Shown here in pieces: positions 52,210-57,756 of a stretch of DNA of 57,756 bases. Below the pieces are notes generated by a model. That model made no database searches. It had not been told where the DNA came from and saw only the letters and a list, made by a program, of their open reading frames with translations. Source of the DNA: Methylomicrobium sp035916875. GTDB lineage: Bacteria > Pseudomonadota > Gammaproteobacteria > Methylococcales > Methylomonadaceae. Location of the stretch: assembly GCF_035916875.1 (NCBI RefSeq), contig NZ_JAXUHN010000060.1, positions 1 to 57,756 on the forward strand, written 5' to 3'. The translations under genes were made by a program, and so were the position numbers. Position 1 is the first letter of the stretch, and each line of letters begins with the position of its first letter.

Positions 52210-55200
52210 TCATCCATCCAGCAGCACATCAAGGCGTCGGAAGTGGCCAAGGCGCAACGCTTCAGCGTCTTGTCCATCCAAATGCCGGCCCTCCACCGTT
52301 CGCACGATGCCATCCCTACCATGCAACCGGTAGCGGCGGGGCATGACCGCAGCGTGACCGAAGGTATCCTGCCGCGTGGGGTTGATGTAGACCAGCAGGG
52401 TTGCTCCGAACAAAGCACAGGCCACGCTATTGTCAGGCAATGTTTCTTCAACACCGAAGGGATTGGCGCATTGTTCGTTCGTTGAAAAAAAAGATTTCGA
52501 CAAGACCGGCGCTGGAACAAACAACAGCCTTTCCTGCGCATACACAAATGGGGCAGGCCCGAGGAAAAGATGAGTCCACAGGTTTAAAAGCTCTACCGTG
52601 GAGCCCGAGAGACGGGCTACACAGCCCCGCCCGTGTTGCCGAGGATCGATAGCGAAGCCGCTGCTGACCAGAAAGCTGGAATTTTCTATCGGGCTGCGTC
52701 CATATTCCATGGGGTCGCGAAACGCCACCAGTAACTTTTCTATCTGTTCGTAGAACTCCTCGACTAACCCGGCCTTGACCATTTCCAATACAAACTTGTA
52801 ATGCATGTGCAGAAAGATTGAGCCGTTCTCCAGCCAGCCATAGTTGAAAACGCCGATCCGGCCCAGTTCCATGGCATTTTCCCCGAGCCGTTCGTTCAAT
52901 CGGTACATGCCCAGCTTTTTATCAAACAATTCCGAATTGTGTGCCGCATCATATAACGATCCCGCCTCCTGCGGTTTCGCGATCCGTAAAGCATGAACGA
53001 AACCCTCCAGGAACAGCGGCAACGGCTTTTGACGAAAGTGTGTCACCTCCGCTCTGCCCTCCTCGTTTTCCTGGTACTGATCGGCTTCATAGGCGAAATA
53101 GCTGATGATTCCTTCCGGCCTGCGCGCTTCGCTGACGGCTGCGTCCAGATAGCTCGAAACCGTCCTCAAAAAGTTCTGCGCCGCAGTCATCGAAAAGGTG
53201 TGTTCGCTACCCTCAAAGCCCATGAACACTTTTTCCCGATAGGCTTCCTTCAAGGTTCCGCACTTCCGCCAGAATATCTCAGCCGTGCGCTTTGGCTGAT
53301 GTAAAAGCGATTGCAGGCCGGACATAAAATCTGCCAACTCCACCGGTAGAGAAAATTCTCCATCGACATCGGCTAGGGCTGTAGCGGTAAAGTCCACCAG
53401 GCGCTTGAGTTCGATCGTTTCATTCACCGACGACCCGAAAAGCCCGGGGAGACCGTTCAAGGCATCACACCAGCCGGGGCGGTCCGCCTCCATTTCTATG
53501 CCTACCCCGAAGGGATCCAGGGAGGACAGTTTGTTGACCACTAGGGTGAGAATTTTTCCAAGCAGCGTGGTGAAAACGATCTCGCCCTGGCCGCCCCGGG
53601 TGCGAACCTGATAGCGGCGCCGGCTGCGGGACTTGATCAAGGCTATTTTGTCGGGGCGCGCCTGCACTGCCGCGAATTGACGTACCCCTTGGGGCGTTAC
53701 GACGTATTTTTTGGACCGGGGGAGAACAAAATGAGTCGGGTCGAAGAAGGTGTAAGTCTTTTCCAGGAACAAACCGGCCAGCCGATCCGGATAAATGGCC
53801 TTGTAGCCAATCAGCAAATCCACCAAATAGGTCCAGTGGTCTGACCAATAGCCCCGGTCAAACTCGGCATCCTCCACCTCCTGTGCACGCGCCAAAATTT
53901 CCCGCACAATGGGCTCCGGACTCTCCGTAATCGACTCAAGCAGCACCTGCCAGAGTTCCGCGTATTTAAACTCCCGAGACAATACCGATTCTAATTGGGG
54001 AATCTGGGCAAAATAAGACGCAAAGGTTTGCGGCGTCTCCACGGCAAAACGTGAGTTCCGTAAGGAACAGGGATTGAAGCCGTCCGGCTGAATCAAATTG
54101 AAGAAATAGCGGATGTTTTTGGTATTAAGAGCAGGATCGAAGAACAGATCCATCCGGCGGTTTTGCAGCACATCCCGAAAATCGCCGTTGCCTTCGGAAA
54201 AAAACGTATCCTGCAGCAGAAAATCGTTGTAATCCCTTTCCAGATCGCCATGCTTGCGGCCGAACAAATACAATCGCGTACCTCCCGGCACCTGCATCGG
54301 AAACCCGCCGCGCAAACCGTTATCCAGATAACACTGGCGGACATGGGCATCGAAGAGGGGATGTGCGGTCGCGGTAAAGGCCCGATTACCGATTCCCTCC
54401 ACCAGGCGGCGATTAATCTCCCGTTTCGTCTCAAAATAGTCCTGCTGGCTTGCCCCAATCAAGAATTGCTCAAGCTCCGGCAACGAAGGAGCATGTCCAT
54501 AAAGGCCGTAATATACCTGGCTCTCTCCCGGCTGGAGTTCGAGAGTCATTGCCTGGAAAGCCGAGGGCATTTGATTGGCCACTACCTGATTATCGAAGTC
54601 AAAACGATCATCGGAAAAAAATCGTTCCGGCTTGGAAAAGTCTCCCGCCAAGCCGAAAATCTTCTCCGCGTCCACCAACACCCGGTTACGCTCGCCGTTC
54701 AAGAAACCGACGTAAAAATTGCCCGGGATGACCGGTTGCACCTGCGGGGTGTCCGACGGCCATACTTTCAGTCGATAAAAAGGCAGATTTTCCTGCACGC
54801 CTTCGACCCGCATGAAGGCTTCCGATGTTCGGCTCATGAATTTCACGCCCCATTGATTGAGGCCGTAGGGCAGCACTTGCGGCAAACCATCGACGATGTC
54901 GATTCTTCTGGCCTGTTCGGAGGTATTCACAATTGTGACCCGCCTCACCAAACCGGCCACGGACGCTTCGGGGAGGGTGAACATATCGGCTCGAATGCTG
55001 AATCCGAAATGGGGGTTGATTTCTTCCACGCCGATTTCATGGGGCGTCACGTAAAGGCGTTGAATGGCATCAGGTCCCGCTCCACGCTGGAAGGGCTCGT
55101 GTGTGAGGGTTCGATCGCCAGCAGCAATCTTCAGGAAAGTGCGGAAGCCTCGGGATGGCGTCAGTTGATACGCCTTGTCGGCGGGATAAAACTCCAAAAA

Positions 55201-55392
55201 AGCGCCGTCTTTGTTACGCACCCCAAAACTGGCCACGGCCTGGCCACGGTTGACATAAAAAGCCCACGCTGGGCGACCCAGAGTTCCGGCGATGCCCGGC
55301 AAAAAACTGGCAAAGGGAATACGATCGTTGTATTGCTCAATAACAAAGCAATTATTTTTGTCTCGGAAATTGTAGGGCTGCTTCATCGGCAT
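52210..55392 (-). CDS. Large cellobiose-phosphorylase-like protein (GH94-related)
   Basis: A 1060-residue protein without signal peptide or membrane segment. The N-terminal beta-sandwich-like region has FLPGIAGTLGRPAWAFYVNRGQAVASFGVRNKDGAF, and an (alpha/alpha) barrel-like middle has DYNDFLLQDTFFSEGNGDFRDVLQNRRMD and YWSDHWTYLVDLLIGYKAIYP. This resembles annotated cellobiose phosphorylases/GH94-like proteins, which split beta-glucosides with phosphate. I could not place a catalytic Asp with certainty, so the activity is unproven. Its position next to two GH30 genes, all cytoplasmic, suggests a route for one beta-glucan or glucoside. Start at the ATG at 55392; a second ATG is two codons inside. 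Confidence 0.7.
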   Translation of the reverse strand: MPMKQPYNFRDKNNCFVIEQYNDRIPFASFLPGIAGTLGRPAWAFYVNRGQAVASFGVRNKDGAFLEFYPADKAYQLTPSRGFRTFLKIAAGDRTLTHEPFQRGAGPDAIQRLYVTPHEIGVEEINPHFGFSIRADMFTLPEASVAGLVRRVTIVNTSEQARRIDIVDGLPQVLPYGLNQWGVKFMSRTSEAFMRVEGVQENLPFYRLKVWPSDTPQVQPVIPGNFYVGFLNGERNRVLVDAEKIFGLAGDFSKPERFFSDDRFDFDNQVVANQMPSAFQAMTLELQPGESQVYYGLYGHAPSLPELEQFLIGASQQDYFETKREINRRLVEGIGNRAFTATAHPLFDAHVRQCYLDNGLRGGFPMQVPGGTRLYLFGRKHGDLERDYNDFLLQDTFFSEGNGDFRDVLQNRRMDLFFDPALNTKNIRYFFNLIQPDGFNPCSLRNSRFAVETPQTFASYFAQIPQLESVLSREFKYAELWQVLLESITESPEPIVREILARAQEVEDAEFDRGYWSDHWTYLVDLLIGYKAIYPDRLAGLFLEKTYTFFDPTHFVLPRSKKYVVTPQGVRQFAAVQARPDKIALIKSRSRRRYQVRTRGGQGEIVFTTLLGKILTLVVNKLSSLDPFGVGIEMEADRPGWCDALNGLPGLFGSSVNETIELKRLVDFTATALADVDGEFSLPVELADFMSGLQSLLHQPKRTAEIFWRKCGTLKEAYREKVFMGFEGSEHTFSMTAAQNFLRTVSSYLDAAVSEARRPEGIISYFAYEADQYQENEEGRAEVTHFRQKPLPLFLEGFVHALRIAKPQEAGSLYDAAHNSELFDKKLGMYRLNERLGENAMELGRIGVFNYGWLENGSIFLHMHYKFVLEMVKAGLVEEFYEQIEKLLVAFRDPMEYGRSPIENSSFLVSSGFAIDPRQHGRGCVARLSGSTVELLNLWTHLFLGPAPFVYAQERLLFVPAPVLSKSFFSTNEQCANPFGVEETLPDNSVACALFGATLLVYINPTRQDTFGHAAVMPRRYRLHGRDGIVRTVEGRHLDGQDAEALRLGHFRRLDVLLDG

Positions 55393-55409
55393 TCACACTC
55401 AATATGGAG

Positions 55410-55556
55410 CTAAAAATTCTTCCAATTCCAGCTACCCTCTTCCCGAATTTTCAGGATAGCGTCGCATAAATCCAGTTCCTCATTTTCCTTACTGCCATTG
55501 ATATAGGGAGATAGAATAAGTTTTGCTGCGCGTTCATGACACCTCCTCGAACACAT
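55410..55556 (-). CDS. Candidate small protein between GH30 and GH94-like genes
   Basis: A frame of about 48 residues overlapping the end of the GH30 gene. Its last 35 residues (SPYINGSKENEELDLCDAIL and onward to WNWKNF) have the composition of a real protein. No ribosome site serves this start. An alternative ATG coupled to the GH30 stop (ATGA, with GGAGG) opens a different frame of 28 residues, so a one-base shift near 55520 may have split a small gene. Confidence 0.3.
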   Translation of the reverse strand: MCSRRCHERAAKLILSPYINGSKENEELDLCDAILKIREEGSWNWKNF

Positions 55557-56892
55557 AAGTTTTGATTGCATGAGCGTGAATCGAAGTCTTCGCCTCAAAA
55601 CCCCGAATATTGAGGAAAAACTCGAAGAGTTGTTCGGATCGGTTTAAAACGACCACGACAATAATTCCGTCACGGTTCAGAAACGCGGTCGTCTCGAGCG
55701 CGTCGAGGGTTTTCGTACAAGCCAGCCTGCGCGCGCCCGGACGGATGAAACGGGAGAAATGGCCAATATAGTAATAAGAACTTTGATAGAGCACCTTCCT
55801 CGCCCGAGTGTCGGCAATGATGGGAGCGCTGCAGAAATTATTCACGTGGTTGGGACCTCCCCTTTCGTCCAGGACGAGATTCCAGTCCACCCATGCCACC
55901 GTCCAGCGGTTGAGGTCGTTTATGATGGAACGCGCATAACGCTCGCCCGTATCCCATGAACCGAGATGGGGCCCACCTTCCTGGCAGCCTTCGGTGAAGA
56001 TCAGGTGTTTGTCGGGATAGGCATCATGGGTCATCTGAACATTATCGAAATGATCCCCGCAATACCAATGGAAACCCACACCCCAGACATAGCGGGCAGC
56101 CTCCGGATCGTCCAGGACTATCTTGGCCCGTTCATACATCCGGTCGCGGTTATGATCCCAGATGATCAACTTAACATGTCCAAGACCGGCGTCATTCAGG
56201 GTTGGGCCAAGATAGTCCCTGACGAAATCGCGTTCCTCTTCGCCTGTATACAGGCAGGAATCCCATATCTGCGAGGCTTCCGGCTCATTCTGCACGGTCA
56301 GGCCCCAGATCGGTATGCCCTCCCGGCCGTATTCCCCGATGTAGCGGACATAATAATTAGCCCAGGCTTGGCGGTACTCCGGTCTCAGCTTGCCGCCGCC
56401 GTTCATCTGTCCGTTGGTCTTCATCCAGGCTGGCGGACTCCAGGGCGAAGCGAACAGTTTCAGCTTTCCCTTGGTTATTTTAATCGCATCGAGAATCATC
56501 GGAATCAAGGATTGCCTGTCGCGGTCGATGTTGAAATAGTTTAGCTCGAGATCGCCTTTCACCTCGGCATAGGCGTAATTTCCGAGAGAAAAATCGCAGC
56601 TGTTGATAGGGGTTCTACATAGGGTGTAGGAATTGCCCCGGTCTGACAAAAAATAGGCCTCCAATATTTCTTGGCGCAGGTGCCAAGGCATTTTGCCCAG
56701 CGTCACGGCAGCCGCCTCGGTGAAAGCTCCGCCGAACCCGATGAATTCCTGAAACTTAACTGCGGGATCGATGGATACTGCGGATCCCAGGGGTTCAGAG
56801 GCAGGCACGAATTCCGTCGGCTCCAGTTCCGAGAGCCGGTAGGCTGTGTCGCGGGCGGTGCAAAATTGCTTTACGAGGCGCTGCGCAGTCAT
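55534..56892 (-). CDS. Glycoside hydrolase family 30 enzyme, no signal peptide
   Basis: A 452-residue GH30 protein, only distantly similar to the other copy (both share FGF/GFGG and P-WMKTN). FQEFIGFGGAFTEAAA (about 47-62) opens the barrel; the acid/base is Glu203 in LTVQNEPEAS and the nucleophile Glu301 in IFTEGCQEGG. The C-terminal beta domain ends YIGHFSRFIRPGARR and beyond. The sequence is nearest glucosylceramidase/glucanase-type members. There is no signal peptide. It lies upstream of the GH94-like gene on the same strand (141-base gap), so they form a unit. Confidence 0.87.
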   Translation of the reverse strand: MTAQRLVKQFCTARDTAYRLSELEPTEFVPASEPLGSAVSIDPAVKFQEFIGFGGAFTEAAAVTLGKMPWHLRQEILEAYFLSDRGNSYTLCRTPINSCDFSLGNYAYAEVKGDLELNYFNIDRDRQSLIPMILDAIKITKGKLKLFASPWSPPAWMKTNGQMNGGGKLRPEYRQAWANYYVRYIGEYGREGIPIWGLTVQNEPEASQIWDSCLYTGEEERDFVRDYLGPTLNDAGLGHVKLIIWDHNRDRMYERAKIVLDDPEAARYVWGVGFHWYCGDHFDNVQMTHDAYPDKHLIFTEGCQEGGPHLGSWDTGERYARSIINDLNRWTVAWVDWNLVLDERGGPNHVNNFCSAPIIADTRARKVLYQSSYYYIGHFSRFIRPGARRLACTKTLDALETTAFLNRDGIIVVVVLNRSEQLFEFFLNIRGFEAKTSIHAHAIKTYVFEEVS

Positions 56893-57115
56893 CTTGTGTT
56901 GTCCGGATATTATTTATAGCAGGCAAGAATCGTCATCCTAAACAGGCGATACTCGAACCGAATACGCTAAACCTTGAGAAAAAAATCAACAATGATGGGA
57001 TATAGTCAAAACAAGCAATTCCCATAATTTTCTTTCCTCAACGAAGGAGAGTACACACCTGCAGGAAGGTATTTGCTTCATCCTGTCTGCCGATTAGGCA
57101 TGCTCTGTAACTCTC

Positions 57116-57137
57116 ATTTCATCGGATCGGATGAAAT
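57116..57137. repeat. Inverted repeat in the gap
   Basis: ATTTCATC-GGATCG-GATGAAAT, an 8-bp perfect stem, 26 bases behind the stop of the glycine-zipper gene (minus strand). Could be a processing or attenuation hairpin; no T run follows on that strand. Confidence 0.4.
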
Positions 57138-57163
57138 AATCTTTTCATGATCGTTAGGAACGA

Positions 57164-57595
57164 TTACTGGGCGAAGCCCTTTGATGCCATGCAAGCATTA
57201 AATGCCTGATTATAGGCATCGCTTGACGCACTTTGTTGCTGCTGGTCTTGCCGCCGTTGCTGGCGTTGTTTGGCTGCCCCGGCAGCGGCCCCCATCTTGG
57301 CGGCTTCCTGCATCTGGTTGCGGGTATATTCCTCGGAGACCTGATCGGATACATTGCCATACTGGTTGGTTTTGCTTTTTGCCTTGGCTGCACCCGCCAG
57401 AGCGCCGGCTGCCGCCCCCCTGGCCCGACCTCCTGCCGGTGGCTGCTGGGTGGTCCCTGATGCGCTTGCTTGCTGTTGGGCGATACCCTGACACTCGGCC
57501 TGGGCCTGTTCATAGGTAATCTGCGCTTGCGCCAAACCAGAAAGCACAATACAGAAGACGCCTGTGCTCAAACGAATGGATTTTGGATTTAACAT
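57164..57595 (-). CDS. Small secreted glycine-zipper-type protein
   Basis: A 143-residue exported protein. The ATG at 57595 has GAGGAG upstream; the signal peptide is cleaved near AQA-QIT. A Gln/Ala-rich segment leads to GGRARGAAAGALAGAAKAKS, a glycine-zipper-like run, then an AAKMGAAAGAAKQRQQRRQDQQ segment and a C-terminal DAYNQAFNACMASKGF. The two cysteines (in the EC-QG stretch near residue 34 and in ACMASKG) bracket the low-complexity part; this C-x-n-C-M arrangement is common in small envelope proteins of this type. Function unknown. Confidence 0.75.
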   Translation of the reverse strand: MLNPKSIRLSTGVFCIVLSGLAQAQITYEQAQAECQGIAQQQASASGTTQQPPAGGRARGAAAGALAGAAKAKSKTNQYGNVSDQVSEEYTRNQMQEAAKMGAAAGAAKQRQQRRQDQQQQSASSDAYNQAFNACMASKGFAQ

Positions 57596-57664
57596 GATTT
57601 TTCTCCTCAATGATTTAAGTTTTATCCATGGCAGGGTCCAATGCCGTTAAGTTAAGAAGAAAGC

Positions 57665-57756
57665 TCCCTCTCCTGCTGGAGAGGGTTGGGGTGAGGAGGA
57701 TCAAAAATAAGGAAAAATACTTTATTTTGATCCCCTCATCCCAGCCTTCTCCCGAA
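57665..57756. repeat. Imperfect inverted-repeat element at window end
   Basis: GAGGGTTGGGGTGAGGAGGA at the left and its near reverse complement (TCCCCTCATCCCAGCCTTCT) at the right frame a short AT-rich loop (AAATACTTT). The GGGTTGGGGTGAGG unit is typical of dispersed intergenic repeats in Gammaproteobacteria. The window end may cut it. Confidence 0.6.

Noticed and set aside
54163..55413. 416-residue open frame on the plus strand
   Set aside because: It lies antisense to the GH94-like gene, its composition is His/Arg/Gln-rich as expected of a shadow frame, and it has no ribosome site.
1..57756. CRISPR array, rRNA or intact tRNA
   Set aside because: No regularly spaced repeats, no ribosomal RNA sequence and only the tRNA fragment at 28.45 kb were found.

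Overview
The window looks like a chromosomal segment of a gammaproteobacterial methanotroph (order Methylococcales or a close relative). The main pointer is a bacterial sterol gene set at the left end: sdmA/sdmB, which remove the C-4 methyl groups of sterols, together with bstA/bstB/bstC, a sterol transport set. Both are known chiefly from Methylococcus-type organisms. A multiheme cytochrome, many predicted lipoproteins and a glycogen-to-acetate gene set fit this lifestyle. The assignment is an inference; no methane oxidation gene, ribosomal RNA or intact tRNA lies in the window.

Layout. (1) 0.2-9.5 kb: the leftward operon sdmB-sdmA-bstA-bstB-bstC, flanked by two paralogous secreted proteins in inverted orientation. 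(2) 9.5-28.3 kb: leftward envelope genes. These are a SpoIIAA-like protein, two DUF3313-type lipoproteins, a lone receiver domain, a META-domain lipoprotein, an octaheme cytochrome fused to HEAT and TPR repeats, two MscS channels with partner envelope proteins, a glycine-rich protein with a DUF2092 protein, and an outer-membrane/lipoprotein set. A short motif (CTATTGGACTTTAGGCCAAT) recurs four times in the gaps. (3) 28.3-33.6 kb: gene-poor accessory DNA with a tRNA-Lys 3' remnant, a 30-residue membrane microprotein, a 93-bp miniature transposon, an AI-2E/PerM-type permease and a decayed IS200/IS605 element. (4) 33.6-50.3 kb: carbohydrate and nitrogen genes. These are a GH13 enzyme, a GH63-like glucosidase, a K+ channel, a type III glutamine synthetase, a glmS remnant and the leftward operon glgP-pgi-phosphatase-glgX-ackA. 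(5) 50.3-57 kb: two GH30 glycosidases without signal peptides, flanking a 1060-residue cellobiose-phosphorylase-like protein. A glycine-zipper protein and a terminal inverted repeat close the window.

The most striking feature is how many genes are broken by a single small lesion. glnN carries a 93-bp MITE with a TA duplication. glgP has an in-frame TAG just before its PLP-lysine region. glgX and pgi each lack one base. In every case one minimal repair gives the normal family length (724, 816, 694 and 529 residues). An arylsulfatase/HAD fusion, a glmS 3' end and an IS200 transposase are more decayed. Read literally, the route from glycogen to acetate is being lost in this strain. Base-level sequencing error must be excluded for the two one-base shifts, but it cannot explain the MITE.

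The best candidates for something new are the paralog pair around the sterol operon, the dispersed palindromic motif and its relative at a GH30 start codon, the MITE family and the cytoplasmic GH30/phosphorylase-like locus.
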